Below, one piece after another: positions 24,840 to 37,327 of a stretch of DNA of 37,327 bases; positions within the stretch are counted from its first letter, which is position 1, and each line of letters begins with the position of its first letter. The stretch comes from Arachnia propionica. GTDB taxonomy: Bacteria > Actinomycetota > Actinomycetes > Propionibacteriales > Propionibacteriaceae. The DNA lies in the NCBI RefSeq assembly GCF_003932785.1, contig NZ_RQYT01000027.1, forward strand, positions 1 through 37,327. Reading direction: 5' to 3'. Under the pieces are notes generated by a model that had not been told where the DNA came from, ran no database searches, and worked only from the letters and a program-made list of their open reading frames with translations. Position numbers and translations under genes: made by a program.

Positions 24840-25403
24840 GTGCTGAACAGTGTTCGAATCGTGGCGGCCGGCTGTCGCATCCTGGGGACCTGGGGACTCG
24901 CCGACCTCTCGATGCGTCGCGTCGCCGAGGAACTCGGCGTCCAGGCGGGGGCGCTGTACTACCACGTGCCGAACAAGCAGTCGCTGCTCGCCGGAATCGC
25001 GGATGTCATCCTCGCCTCGGTGCCGGTCCCTCAGGTCGAGGAGCCCGGCGAGTGGCTCCGTGGCTGGTGCCATCGCCTGCGACGGGTCCTGCTCGACCAC
25101 CGCGACGGGGCGGAGCTGGTGGCGTCGACGACGGCGCTGGGGCTGGGGGAGGTGGACCCGACGGCCGAGGGTCGGGAGGTCCTCCAGAAAGCGGGCGTCG
25201 CGGAACCGGAGGCGACGATGGCCGCCTTCCTCCACTTCGTCCTCGGCCACACCATGGCCGAGCAGACCCGCAGCCAGCTCGTGGCCCTCGGCGTCCTGGC
25301 CGGGTTCGACGCCGAGCAGGCCGAATCCGACTTCGGCCACGGCGTCAACCTGCTGGTGCGGGGGCTGTCGGCCGGGGTGGGCTACACCACGGCCCAGCAG
25401 TAG
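24840..25403 (+). CDS. TetR-family transcriptional regulator
   Basis: 187 residues. The N-terminal helix-turn-helix includes LSMRRVAEELGVQAGALYYHVPNKQ, with the GALYYHVPNK recognition helix typical of the TetR group whose ligand domain is TetR_C-like. The rest is helical and should bind a small ligand. The start is GTG 24840; TAGGAT (24828-24833) lies 6 nt before it with no Shine-Dalgarno, so the mRNA may be leaderless. It is divergent from putP, and its 3' end overlaps the convergent unknown gene by 22 bp. Its target is unknown. Confidence 0.88.
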   Translation: MLNSVRIVAAGCRILGTWGLADLSMRRVAEELGVQAGALYYHVPNKQSLLAGIADVILASVPVPQVEEPGEWLRGWCHRLRRVLLDHRDGAELVASTTALGLGEVDPTAEGREVLQKAGVAEPEATMAAFLHFVLGHTMAEQTRSQLVALGVLAGFDAEQAESDFGHGVNLLVRGLSAGVGYTTAQQ

Positions 25404-25819
25404 AGCCCTCGGCCCTCCGCGCGGGCCTGCCGGGCCAGTGCCGCGAGCCTGTCGGCCTGGTCGGCCAGGCCCTCAGGATCGGCCATGCCGAAGAACTCCT
25501 CGATCCCTGCCCACTGGGGTGCGACCCGGTCGAGGTCCTCGCGGCCGGTCTCGGCCAGCAGGTCGCGTGCCTGGTCGTCGAGCCTCGTCACCGTGCGCTC
25601 GCCGTCGTCGCCCATGGCGATGAGGTCGTCCTCGAGCTCCGCGGCCTCCTCCTCGCCGACGAGGAGTTCGAGCAGCGCTCCGAGCTGGACGCTCGGCTCG
25701 AAGTCGGCGTCGACGGCGGGTAGGGCCTCGCCCTCATCAGGGTCTGCCGGGCCCCCGACCCACTCCAGGGTCCGGGCGGCCTCCTCGTCCGTGGCGGCGA
25801 TGAAGTAAGTGATGAGCAT
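25382..25819 (-). CDS. acidic protein of unknown function
   Basis: 145 residues, strongly acidic (many Asp and Glu), beginning MLITYFIAATDEEAARTLEW. No domain recognised. The codon-position GC bias and the ribosome binding site GGAAG before the ATG at 25819 support a real gene. It starts 10 bp after leuS on the same strand and is probably co-transcribed. It could be a small regulatory or ligand-binding protein; nothing in the sequence decides this. Confidence 0.65.
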   Translation of the reverse strand: MLITYFIAATDEEAARTLEWVGGPADPDEGEALPAVDADFEPSVQLGALLELLVGEEEAAELEDDLIAMGDDGERTVTRLDDQARDLLAETGREDLDRVAPQWAGIEEFFGMADPEGLADQADRLAALARQARAEGRGLYCWAVV

Positions 25820-25828
25820 GACTTCCTC

Positions 25829-28663
25829 TCAGGCGGGGACGACGTTGACGAGTTTCGGGGCGCGGACGATGACCTTCCGGACGCCGTTCGGGATCTCCTT
25901 GAGGATGCGGGGATGGGCCAGGGCCAGACCCTCCAGCTCCTCCTCCGTGATGTCCACCGACACCTCGAACTGGGCCCGCACCTTGCCGCGCACCTGCACC
26001 ACGGCCGTGACCGTGTCGTCGGCGACCAGCGCGGGATCCGCGGTCGGGAAGGGCTCATGGGCCAGCGACTGCTCGTGCCCGAGGCGATGCCACAGCTCCT
26101 CCGCGATGTGGGGGGCCAGCGGCGCGACCATGAGCACCAGCGGCTCGACGGCGGCGCGGGGCACCCGGTCCAGTTTCGTCAGCGCCGAGTTGTACTCGGT
26201 GAGGCGGGCGATCGCGGTGTTGAACGACAGGGCGTCGTAGTCCCGGCCCACCGCGTCGATGGTCTTGTGCATGGCCCGCAGCGTGGCGTCGTCGAGAGCA
26301 TCGTCGCTGACGTGCACCTCGCCGGTGGTCTCGTCGACGACGTTGCGCCACAGGCGTTGCAGGAACCGCTGGGAGCCGACGATGGCGCGGGTCTCCCACG
26401 GCTTCGACTGGTCCAGTGGGCCCATCCCCATCTCGTAGAGGCGGAAGGTGTCGGCGCCGTACAGCTCGTACATGAGGTCGGGCGTGACGATGTTCTTCAG
26501 GGACTTGCCCATCTTCCCGTACTCGCGCTTGACGTCCTGGCCCTGCCACACGTAGCGGGTGACGCCGTTCTCCTCGATCTCCTCGACCTCGTCGGCCGGG
26601 ACCGGCTGTCCCCGGTCGTCTCGGTACGCGTAGGCCTGGATGTAGCCCTGGTTGAACAGGCGACGGAACGGCTCGGCGGAGGAGACGTGCCCCAGGTCGA
26701 ACAGCACCTTGTGCCAGAACCGCGCGTACAGCAGGTGCAGCACCGCGTGCTCGACGCCGCCGACGTACAGGTCGACGCCGCCGACATCGCCCTCGCCCCG
26801 GGGACCCATCCAGTAGCGTTCCACCTCCTCGTCGACGAACCGCTCCTGGTTGGCGGGATCGAGGTAACGCATCTCGTACCAGCAGGAGCCGGCCCACTGG
26901 GGCATGACGTTGACCTCGCGACGGTAGCTCCGCACCCCGTCGCCGAGATCCAGCTCGACGGTGGTCCAGTCCGTGGCGCGGGACAGCGGGGGCTGCGGGT
27001 CCGAGTCCTTGTCGTCCGGGTCGAGGGCCTGCGGCTTGTAGTCGCTCACCTCGGGCAGCGTCACCGGCAGCATCGACTCGGGCAGCGCGATCGGCAGCCC
27101 GGCCTCGTCGTAGACGATGGGGAAGGGCTCGCCCCAGTAGCGCTGGCGGCTGAACAGCCAGTCGCGCAGCCGGTAGGTCACGCTCGCCTCGCCGAGGCCC
27201 TTCGCCTCCAGCCAGGCGGTGATCGCGGCCTTCGCGTCGGCCACGGTCATGCCGTTGAGGGAGATCTCCGAGTTCTCCGAGTTGATGACCGCGCCGTCGC
27301 CGGTCCAGGCGGATGTGCCGTCGTGCTCCGGGCCGGGGGTGACGGTGTGGATGATCGGCAGGTGGTACTGGGTGGCGAACTCGAAGTCCCGCTGGTCGCC
27401 GGAGGGCACCGCCATGATGGCCCCGGTGCCGTAGCCCATCATCACGTAGTCGGCGATGAAGATGGGGATGGCGCGACCGTCGACGGGATTGACGGCGAAG
27501 CGGCCCGTGAACAGGCCTGACTTCTCCTTCGTCTCGACACGGCGCTCCGCGTCGGTCTTCCGGGCTGCCTGCTCCCGGTACGCCTGCACGGCCTCGGCGG
27601 GGGAGGCGTGGCCGCCGGTCCACTTCGGATCGGTGCCCTCCGGCCACTCGGGAGCGGCGAGATCAGCCAGTGGGTGTTCGGGCGCGAGCACCATGAAGGT
27701 GGCGCCGAACAGGGTGTCGGGTCGGGTGGTGAAGACCTCGATCTGTTCGCCCGTCGTGGCCTCGGTGAACAGGACCCTCGCCCCCTCGGAGCGCCCGATC
27801 CAGTTGCGCTGCATGGCCTTGACCTTCTCGGGCCAGTCCACCTTCTCCAGGTCTGCCAGCAGGCGGTCGGCGTACGCGGTGATCCGCATCATCCACTGGC
27901 TCATGTCCCGCTTGAAGACGGGGAAGTTGCCGACCTCGGAGCGGCCCTCGTTGGTGATCTCCTCGTTCGCCAGCACCGTGCCCAGCCCGGGGCACCAGTT
28001 GACCGGCGCCTCGGAGAGGTAGGCCAGGCGATACGAGTCGACGACGCGACGGCGCTCGGTGGGGTCCAGGTCGGCCCAGGGCTGGCCCGACGGGGTGGGG
28101 CGCTGCCCACTGGCGAACTCGGCGATCAGCTCGTCGACGTGGCGGGCCCGGTCGGCCTTCTCGTCGTACCAGGCGTTGAAGACCTGGAGGAAGATCCACT
28201 GGGTCCACCGGTAGAAGTCGACGTCGGTGGTGGACACGCCGCGCCGCGGGTCGTGGGCCAGGCCGAGTCGGCGCAGCTGGCGTCGCATGTTCGCCACGTT
28301 GCTCTCGGTGGTGATCCGGGGGTGCTGCCCGGTCTGGACGGCGTACTGCTCGGCGGGCAGGCCGAAGGCGTCGTAGCCCAGGGCGTGCAGGACGTTGTGC
28401 CCCTTCATCCGCTGGTACCGGGCGTAGGTGTCCGTGGCGATGTATCCCAGGGGGTGGCCGACGTGGAGGCCCGCGCCGCTGGGGTAGGGGAACATGTCGA
28501 GGATGAAGAGCTTCTCGCCGCGGGTGGCGACCGCGGCCGGGTCGGCCCACACGCCGCTGGGGTTGGGACTGTGGAAGGTGCCCTCCTGCTCCCAGCGGTC
28601 CTGCCACTCGGTCTCGATCCTCCCGGCCAGCTCGGCGGTGTAACGGAACGACGGCTCGCTCAT
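25829..28663 (-). CDS. leuS: leucine--tRNA ligase
   Basis: Class I aminoacyl-tRNA synthetase that charges tRNA-Leu. The HIGH motif is HVGH (67-70) in [16 protein letters not shown]. The CP1 editing domain is present in the middle. The KMSKS loop is KMGKS at 717-721. The C-terminus is the anticodon-binding domain followed by the small C-terminal domain ending near [14 protein letters not shown]. 944 residues, a normal actinobacterial length. I start at ATG 28663 with GGAG upstream; a GTG at 28675 would add four residues. It is divergent from argC. Confidence 0.96.
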   Translation of the reverse strand: MSEPSFRYTAELAGRIETEWQDRWEQEGTFHSPNPSGVWADPAAVATRGEKLFILDMFPYPSGAGLHVGHPLGYIATDTYARYQRMKGHNVLHALGYDAFGLPAEQYAVQTGQHPRITTESNVANMRRQLRRLGLAHDPRRGVSTTDVDFYRWTQWIFLQVFNAWYDEKADRARHVDELIAEFASGQRPTPSGQPWADLDPTERRRVVDSYRLAYLSEAPVNWCPGLGTVLANEEITNEGRSEVGNFPVFKRDMSQWMMRITAYADRLLADLEKVDWPEKVKAMQRNWIGRSEGARVLFTEATTGEQIEVFTTRPDTLFGATFMVLAPEHPLADLAAPEWPEGTDPKWTGGHASPAEAVQAYREQAARKTDAERRVETKEKSGLFTGRFAVNPVDGRAIPIFIADYVMMGYGTGAIMAVPSGDQRDFEFATQYHLPIIHTVTPGPEHDGTSAWTGDGAVINSENSEISLNGMTVADAKAAITAWLEAKGLGEASVTYRLRDWLFSRQRYWGEPFPIVYDEAGLPIALPESMLPVTLPEVSDYKPQALDPDDKDSDPQPPLSRATDWTTVELDLGDGVRSYRREVNVMPQWAGSCWYEMRYLDPANQERFVDEEVERYWMGPRGEGDVGGVDLYVGGVEHAVLHLLYARFWHKVLFDLGHVSSAEPFRRLFNQGYIQAYAYRDDRGQPVPADEVEEIEENGVTRYVWQGQDVKREYGKMGKSLKNIVTPDLMYELYGADTFRLYEMGMGPLDQSKPWETRAIVGSQRFLQRLWRNVVDETTGEVHVSDDALDDATLRAMHKTIDAVGRDYDALSFNTAIARLTEYNSALTKLDRVPRAAVEPLVLMVAPLAPHIAEELWHRLGHEQSLAHEPFPTADPALVADDTVTAVVQVRGKVRAQFEVSVDITEEELEGLALAHPRILKEIPNGVRKVIVRAPKLVNVVPA

Positions 28664-28680
28664 CTCACTCCTCACGACAG

Positions 28681-28717
28681 GCCCTCGCCAAGAGGGCGAG
28701 GGCGTGGGGCGAGTCTA
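28681..28717 (-). promoter_or_regulatory. leuS leader hairpin and putative -10
   Basis: On the minus strand TAGACT (28717-28712) is a likely -10. Just downstream GCCCTCGCC and GGCGAGGGC (28681-28689 and 28695-28703) form a 9-bp perfect stem with a 5-nt loop, at or near the very 5' end of the leuS mRNA and about 18 nt before the ATG. It may stabilise the transcript or modulate initiation. No U-run follows, so it is not a terminator. Confidence 0.4.
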
Positions 28718-28772
28718 TCGGAGCCCGCCGTCGCGGCTTCCCTGGTCGGGGCGGGGCGAGACACGCACAGGG

Positions 28773-30984
<2,212 letters not shown>

Positions 30985-30988
<4 letters not shown>

Positions 30989-31887
30989 TGAGCAGGACCA
31001 TCAGCCCCAACCGGGATCTCCTCCTCACCAAGGCCGCCACCCTCATCGAGGCCCTGCCCTGGTTGAGCAAGTTCGCGGGGGAGACCGTCGTCATCAAGTA
31101 CGGCGGCAACGCCATGATCGACGACGACCTCAAACGCGCCTTCGCCGAGGACATCGTCTTCCTCCGCCGGGTCGGCCTCAAACCCGTGGTGGTCCACGGC
31201 GGGGGACCGCAGATCAACGCGATGCTGACCCGGCTCGGCATCACCAGCGAGTTCCGTGGCGGGCTGCGCGTCACCACCTCCGAGGCCATGGACGTCGTCA
31301 GGATGGTCCTCGTCGGCCAGGTGGGAAGGGAACTCGTCGGGCTCATCAACGCCCACGGGCCGCTGGCCGTCGGCCTGTCCGGCGAGGACGGCGGGCTGTT
31401 CCGGGCGGAGCGTCGGGGACTCGTCATCGACGATGAGGAGATCGACCTCGGGCTGGTCGGCGACGTCGCCTCCGTCAACCCCGCGGCCCTCCTGGACATC
31501 GTCGACGCGGGACGCATCCCCGTCGTCGCCTCCGTCGCGCCCGGCCCCGACGGGCAGGTCTACAACGTCAACGCCGACACCGCTGCCTCCGCCCTGGCCG
31601 TGGCGCTCGGGGCGAAGCGGCTCCTCATGCTCACCGATGTCGCGGGGCTCTACGCGGACTACCCCGACGAGTCGAGCATCATCACCGCCATCACCCCCGA
31701 GGAGGTGCGTGCCCTCACACCGTCCCTCACCGCGGGGATGGTGCCGAAGATGGACGCCTGCGTGCGGGCGGTCGAGGGGGGAGTGACCTCCGCCACCATC
31801 ATCGACGGCCGGGTGCCGCACTGCCTGCTGCTGGAGATCTTCACCGATGACGGCATCGGGACGATGGTCAGCAAGGAGCACCAGTGA
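30985..31887 (+). CDS. argB: acetylglutamate kinase
   Basis: ArgB phosphorylates N-acetylglutamate and is the arginine-inhibited step in many actinobacteria. The amino-acid-kinase fold shows VIKYGGNAM (Lys38), VHGGGPQIN and the ATP-binding [15 protein letters not shown] region ([15 protein letters not shown]). The N-terminal extension of about 25 residues before the kinase fold is the helix associated with arginine-sensitive hexameric enzymes. 300 residues. ATGA overlaps with argJ and argD. Confidence 0.97.
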
Positions 31888-33048
31888 GTACCCAGGCGGA
31901 GCTCCAGGCGGCCTACCGGGCGGCCATGATGAACGCGTTCGGCACGCCGAAACGCGTGCTGGTGCGGGGCGTGGGCGCCCACGTCTGGGACGCCGACGGC
32001 AAGCGCTACACCGACATGCTGGCTGGGATCGCGGTCAACTCGCTCGGGCACGGCAACCCCGCGATCATGGCGGCGGTCACGTCCCAGCTGGGGACCCTCG
32101 GGCACATCTCCAACCTGTTCGCCTCCGTGCCGCAGATCCGGCTCGCTGAGCGGCTCGCCGAGGCGGCGGGCGGCGGCCGGGTGTTCTTCGGCAACTCCGG
32201 GGCCGAGGCCAACGAGGCGGCGTTCAAGATCGCCCGCCTGACAGGGCGGCCGCGTGTCATCGCGATGGAGGGTTCCTTCCACGGGCGCACCATGGGGGCG
32301 CTCGCCCTCACCCACACCCCTGCGTACCGTGCCCCCTTCGAGCCCCTGCCCGGGGGCGTTGAGTTCGTGCCCTTCGGGGACCGGGCGGCGCTCGCGGCCG
32401 CCGTCGACGACACCGTCGCAGCGGTGGTGATCGAACCGGTGCAGGGGGAGTCGGGGGTGATCCCGGCCTCGCCGGAGTACCTGGCGGCGGCCCGGGAGAT
32501 CACCGCCCGGCACGGTGCGCTGCTGTGGCTCGACGAGGTACAGACCGGGGCGGGGAGGTGCGGCGAACTGCTGCTCGGTCGCGCCATGGGCGTCGACGCC
32601 GACCTCATCACCCTCGCCAAGGGCCTGGCGGGAGGATTCCCGATCGGGGCCTGCATCGCGACGGGGGAGGCGGCCGACCTGCTGACCCCCGGTGCCCACG
32701 GCAGCACCTTCGGGGGCAACCCCGTTGCGGCCGCCGCGGCCCACGCGGTGCTCGACCTGCTGGAGGAGGGCCTGCTGGAGCAGGTCAGACTCAACGGCGC
32801 GTGGCTCGTCGAGCGGATCGAGGCGCTGGCGCACCCCGGCATCGTGTCGGTGCGGGGGGCCGGTCTGCTGCTCGGCGTGGTGCTGGCGGAGGAGATCGCC
32901 CCTCGGGTCGTCGACCTCGCCCTGGCCGACGGCTGGCTCCTCAACGCGCCCAGGCCCGGGGTGCTGCGCCTCGCGCCGCCCTTGGTGATCCACCGGGAGG
33001 ATCTGGAGCGTTTCGTCGAGGCGCTGCCCGGATGGCTGGAGCGGGCCG

Positions 33049-33056
<8 letters not shown>
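31884..33056 (+). CDS. argD: acetylornithine aminotransferase
   Basis: PLP-dependent class III aminotransferase that converts N-acetylglutamate semialdehyde to N-acetylornithine. The PLP lysine is Lys246 in [11 protein letters not shown]; the cofactor-contacting [10 protein letters not shown] and the [11 protein letters not shown] block are present. 390 residues. Its 3' end overlaps the argR start by 8 bp. The gene argF, normally next in actinobacteria, is missing here. Confidence 0.97.
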
Positions 33057-34960
<1,904 letters not shown>

Positions 34961-34965
34961 GACGG

Positions 34966-35003
34966 GAACTTCCCGGCCAGCGCATGGCTGAGCCGGGAAG
35001 TTC
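34966..35003. terminator. inverted repeat between argH and the metallothionein-like gene
   Basis: GAACTTCCCGGC (34966-34977) and GCCGGGAAGTTC (34992-35003) are a perfect 12-bp inverted repeat with a 14-nt loop, placed between two convergent genes. No T-run on either side, so it would be a U-less, possibly bidirectional terminator, as is common in actinobacteria. Confidence 0.6.
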
Positions 35004-35049
35004 AGAGCATGTCCCGGAGGTCACGCCAGGTGGCGTGGCCCCCTGAGCA

Positions 35050-35376
35050 TCAGGCGGCGTGCTTGCAGGTCTTGCAGCTGCAATCCGCGCAGGCGCAGGA
35101 GGAGCAGGACTTGCAGTCGCAGGAGCCGCAGGAGCAGGCCTCGTGCGAGCAGTTCTCGCAGGTGCAGTCGGAGCAGGTGCACGTGGCGCAGACGTCGTCG
35201 CAGTTGCTACAGGAGCAGGTGCTGCACTCGTCGTAGTGGCCGTCGTGCTCCCGGTGGGCGTGGCCGTCGTGGATGTAGTCGACGTGGTCGAAGTGGATCA
35301 CGGCCTCGTGGCCGCAGTCCGGACCGTGGGTGTGCTTGTGGGTCTCGGCGGTGATGTGCTCAGTGGTCGTGGTCAT
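35050..35376 (-). CDS. His-rich/Cys-rich metallothionein-like protein
   Basis: 108 residues with two distinct parts. Residues 1-~48 are His-rich, with THGPDCGHEAV and HDGHAHREHDGHYDE, like a small His-rich protein found beside ArsR regulators in actinobacteria. The remaining ~58 residues hold 20 Cys in CxC and CxxC spacing (for example CSTCSCSNC and CADCSCKTC), plus two His; this part resembles a metallothionein and lacks aromatic and almost all hydrophobic residues. It should be a cytosolic chelator of Zn, Cd, Cu or similar. The ATG at 35376 has AGGAGGGAAG upstream and lies inside the end of the arsR-type gene (17-bp overlap), so the two are translated together and the product is probably induced by metal. 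Confidence 0.88.
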   Translation of the reverse strand: MTTTTEHITAETHKHTHGPDCGHEAVIHFDHVDYIHDGHAHREHDGHYDECSTCSCSNCDDVCATCTCSDCTCENCSHEACSCGSCDCKSCSSCACADCSCKTCKHAA

Positions 35377-35671
35377 GACTTCCCTCCTGGGTGTGGTTGA
35401 GTGCGTCGCCCACGACGTGGGCGATGTGCTGGTCACAGATCCGGTACCAGATGACCTGGCCCTGACGTCGCGTGGCCACCATGCGGGCGCCGCGCAGCAC
35501 TCGCAGGTGTTGGGAGACGAGGGGCTGCGCGATGCCCAACTCCTCGACCAGCTGGCCGACGGTGCGCTCCTCGGTGGAGAGCAGGTGCACGATGGCGGCC
35601 CTGACCGGGTTGGCCAGTGCCTTGAAGAAGGCGGCAACCGGCTCGTAGTCGGTGACACGTGCGTTCGGCAT
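35360..35671 (-). CDS. ArsR/SmtB-family metal-responsive repressor
   Basis: 103-residue winged-helix dimer. The DNA-recognition part is ELGIAQPLVSQHLRVLRGAR. The alpha-3 helix has no CxC, so it is not of the ArsR/CadC type. The last helix has Asp80, His82, His93 and Glu96 in CDQHIAHVVGDALNHTQE, the alpha-5 site used by SmtB and CzrA to sense Zn(II)/Co(II). The C-terminus ends in SHDHDH, an extra possible metal ligand set. I start at ATG 35671, since an upstream in-frame start would lie in the promoter. It overlaps the metallothionein-like gene, mirroring the cyanobacterial smtB-smtA pairing. Confidence 0.9.
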   Translation of the reverse strand: MPNARVTDYEPVAAFFKALANPVRAAIVHLLSTEERTVGQLVEELGIAQPLVSQHLRVLRGARMVATRRQGQVIWYRICDQHIAHVVGDALNHTQEGSHDHDH

Positions 35672-35677
35672 GCAGCC

Positions 35678-35706
35678 ATTCTTATATGCGAATCCTTGCA
35701 TGTCAA
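35678..35706 (-). promoter_or_regulatory. promoter and operator of the ArsR/SmtB-type pair
   Basis: On the minus strand a perfect TTGACA (35706-35701) is followed after 17 bp by AAGAAT (or after 14 bp by TATAAG). An imperfect palindrome ATGC-N8-GCAT (35686-35701) fills the spacer, a natural operator position. Start codon 6-9 nt after the -10, again with no Shine-Dalgarno. Confidence 0.55.
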
Positions 35707-35737
35707 GTCCTTGCGGGACGTTTCAGGGCGCTCTCGC

Positions 35738-35743
35738 TACCCT
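35738..35743 (+). promoter_or_regulatory. putative -10 of leaderless tyrS promoter
   Basis: TACCCT lies 7 nt before the tyrS GTG. No Shine-Dalgarno is present. A convincing -35 at standard spacing is not seen; TTGCGG (35711-35716) is 21 bp away. Confidence 0.4.
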
Positions 35744-35750
35744 TGTCCGC

Positions 35751-37010
35751 GTGAATGCTCTTCTTGACGATCTCCTCTGGCGCGGGCTCATCGCCCACTC
35801 GACCGACCTCGAAGCACTGGGTCAGCACCTCGATGCCGGACCCGTCAAGTTCTATGTGGGATTCGATCCCACGGCCACCAGCCTCCACTTCGGGAACCTG
35901 GTGCAGCTCCTCGTCGCCCGGCGACTGCAGGAGGCGGGGCACCAGCCCTTCCTGCTCGTGGGTGGCGCCACCGGCCAGATCGGTGATCCCAAGGAATCGG
36001 GGGAGCGCGCGATGAACCCGAAGGAGGTCGTCGCGGCCTGGGTGGAGCGGATCCGGAGCCAGACGACGCGCTTCGTCTCCTTCGAGGGGGACAACGCCGC
36101 CACCATCGTGAACAACCTGGACTGGACGGCCGAGATGAGTGTGGTCGACTTCCTGCGGGACGTCGGCAAGCACTTCCCGGTCAACCGGATGCTGGCCCGC
36201 GACGTCGTCGCGAGGCGGCTCGAGGCAGGGATCAGCTACACGGAGTTCTCCTACGTCCTGTTGCAGTCCATGGACTTCCGGGAGCTCTACCGCCGGCACG
36301 GGGTCACCCTCCAGCACGGTGGATCCGACCAGTGGGGCAACATCACGGCGGGCGTCGAGCTCATCCGTCGCTCCGACCAGGGCAAGGCCCACGCCATGGC
36401 CACGCCGCTCCTCACGAAGGCCGACGGCACCAAGTTCGGCAAGACCGAGGCCGGGACGATCTGGCTCGACCCGGAGCTCACGAGTCCCTACGCGTTCCAC
36501 CAGTACTTCCTCAACACCGAGGACGCCAAGGTCATCGACTACCTCAAGGTGTTCAGCTTCCGATCCCGCGAGGAGATCGACGCCCTCGAGAAGGCGACGG
36601 AGGACGAGCCCCACAAGCGACTGGCCCAGAAGGCGCTGGCCGATGACGTCACGGACATCGTGCACGGGGTGGCCGAGCGCGAGGCCGTCGTGGCGGCGGC
36701 CGGCTCGCTGTTCGGGCGGGGAGAACTGAGGGAGCTGTCGCCGGTCGTGCTCCAGGGTGTGATGAAGGAGATCAAGGCGGCCGAGGTGCGCCTGCCGATC
36801 CCGCTGGCCGACGCCTTCCTGGTGTCAGGAATCGTCGACTCCAAGGCAGCGGCTCGTCGAGCGGTGCTGGAGGGCGGTGCCTACGTCAACAACGAGAAGG
36901 TCGGGGACCCCGACATGGTCCTCGACCGGGAGCACCTCCTGGCCGATCGCTACGTCGTGCTGCGCCGCGGACGGAGAACCGTCGGCGGGGTGCAGGTGGC
37001 GTCCTCCTGA
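35751..37010 (+). CDS. tyrS: tyrosine--tRNA ligase
   Basis: Class Ic synthetase that charges tRNA-Tyr. The HIGH-equivalent lies in TATSLHFGN (41-49); the KMSKS equivalent is KFGKT within TKFGKTEAGTIWLD, as in the bacterial TyrRS-I group. The C-terminal S4 RNA-binding domain is visible around SKAAARRAVLEGGAYVNNEK. 419 residues, full length. GTG start at 35751; the frame is open further upstream, but that stretch overlaps the divergent promoter. The gene directly precedes the rRNA operon promoters. Confidence 0.96.
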   Translation: MNALLDDLLWRGLIAHSTDLEALGQHLDAGPVKFYVGFDPTATSLHFGNLVQLLVARRLQEAGHQPFLLVGGATGQIGDPKESGERAMNPKEVVAAWVERIRSQTTRFVSFEGDNAATIVNNLDWTAEMSVVDFLRDVGKHFPVNRMLARDVVARRLEAGISYTEFSYVLLQSMDFRELYRRHGVTLQHGGSDQWGNITAGVELIRRSDQGKAHAMATPLLTKADGTKFGKTEAGTIWLDPELTSPYAFHQYFLNTEDAKVIDYLKVFSFRSREEIDALEKATEDEPHKRLAQKALADDVTDIVHGVAEREAVVAAAGSLFGRGELRELSPVVLQGVMKEIKAAEVRLPIPLADAFLVSGIVDSKAAARRAVLEGGAYVNNEKVGDPDMVLDREHLLADRYVVLRRGRRTVGGVQVASS

Positions 37011-37020
37011 CGGCGCTGCA

Positions 37021-37051
37021 GGAGGGTGTGACTCCTCGAGTTGCATCCTCC
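37021..37051 (+). terminator. hairpin after tyrS
   Basis: GGAGG (37021-37025) pairs with CCTCC (37047-37051), with inner TG/CA and ACTC/GAGT pairs. No T-run follows. Likely a U-poor terminator for tyrS. Confidence 0.45.
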
Positions 37052-37069
37052 CGGCGAAGTCTGTAATGT

Positions 37070-37121
37070 TCTCCGAGCTGCCTGAAGGAGCAATCCACCA
37101 GGCAGCACCACTCCTCGGAGA
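37070..37121. other. nested inverted repeat upstream of the rRNA promoter
   Basis: TCTCCGAG (37070-37077) pairs with CTCGGAGA (37114-37121), and directly inside CTGCCTG (37078-37084) pairs with CAGGCAG (37099-37105), leaving an 8-nt bulge. It ends 6 bp before the -35 of rrn P1. It may be a second terminator that insulates the rRNA promoter from tyrS transcription, or an upstream activator site. Confidence 0.5.
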
Positions 37122-37127
37122 GTCGGG

Positions 37128-37156
37128 TTGACAGCCTGATGAACCAGGGGTAAGCT
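37128..37156 (+). promoter_or_regulatory. rRNA promoter P1
   Basis: Perfect TTGACA (37128-37133), a 17-bp spacer and TAAGCT (37151-37156). Strong housekeeping promoter. Confidence 0.8.
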
Positions 37157-37202
37157 AGGGGAGCTGCCGGGAGACCGGCCGAATCCCACCGAAACCCTCG
37201 AT

Positions 37203-37231
37203 GTGACAAACACCGAGAACTTCGGTAAGCT
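37203..37231 (+). promoter_or_regulatory. rRNA promoter P2
   Basis: GTGACA (37203-37208), a 17-bp spacer and TAAGCT (37226-37231), 75 bp after P1 with an identical -10 heptamer TAAGCTA. Confidence 0.75.
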
Positions 37232-37261
37232 AGATAGAGTCGCTCCCCTGCGGGGTGGGTG

Positions 37262-37327
37262 TCCGAAACTTGAGAACTCAACAGCGTGCTTTAAGTCAAT
37301 GCCAATTTTTTGTGTAGCACCCTTTTG
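37262..37327 (+). other. rRNA operon leader (16S gene lies beyond the window)
   Basis: CTTGAGAACTCAACAGCGTG followed by a GTCAATGCCAATTTTTT stretch is the pattern typical of actinobacterial rRNA leaders, with a short TTGAG/CTCAA hairpin and antitermination-like sequence upstream of 16S. The mature 16S sequence has not begun when the window ends. Confidence 0.75.

Noticed and set aside
35059-35400. Ala/Val/Gly-rich frame opposite the Cys-rich gene
   Set aside because: It is the mirror of repetitive TGC codons. The minus-strand frame has a strong ribosome binding site and meaningful His/Cys patterning next to a metal sensor.

Overview
The window is GC-rich chromosomal DNA of an actinobacterium. 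The mycothiol gene mshC, the actinobacterial family DUF3090, an argCJBDRH cluster with an ARG box and several apparently leaderless genes all point that way. I infer a relative of the Propionibacteriaceae; the family-level placement is a guess from gene content, not from an alignment.

Layout. 1-3.4 kb is a scarred region. Three copies of a ~160-bp element with terminal inverted repeats (1-128, 2212-2371, 3239-3397) surround an aldo/keto reductase-uppP pair and the 3' remnants of what look like an ATP-binding protein and a type III-restriction-like helicase. 3.4-6.9 kb holds DUF3090, mshC (mycothiol synthesis), hisE and hisG (the first steps of histidine synthesis) and a small membrane protein. 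7.07-13.4 kb is a tightly overlapping transport operon: two Opp/Nik-type ABC ATPases, an MFS exporter, a lipoprotein binding protein and one polypeptide carrying both permease halves. A cobalamin riboswitch precedes it. 13.5-15.0 kb carries a Suppressor-of-Fused-domain protein and two palindromic repeats. 15.0-17.4 kb is infC-rpmI-rplT followed by an rRNA methyltransferase; infC starts with AUC. 17.4-19.5 kb has two HEAT-like paralogues, the second split by a fourth 160-bp element. 19.6-23.2 kb is pheST. 23.2-25.8 kb has a putP-like symporter, a TetR regulator and an unknown acidic protein. 25.8-28.7 kb is leuS. 28.8-35.0 kb is argCJBDRH, without argF or argG. 35.0-35.7 kb is an SmtB-like regulator with a His/Cys-rich metallothionein-like protein. 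tyrS and tandem rRNA promoters close the window just before a 16S gene that is not included.

The three points most worth following are: (1) the B12-riboswitch-controlled ABC importer with an embedded MFS pump, which could be a cobalt or cobalt-chelate uptake and export system; (2) the SmtB-like/metallothionein-like pair, whose small protein joins a His-rich head to a dense CxC tail; (3) the MITE-like element family, which has visibly edited four loci (a stop codon, a promoter, a split gene and a truncated gene).
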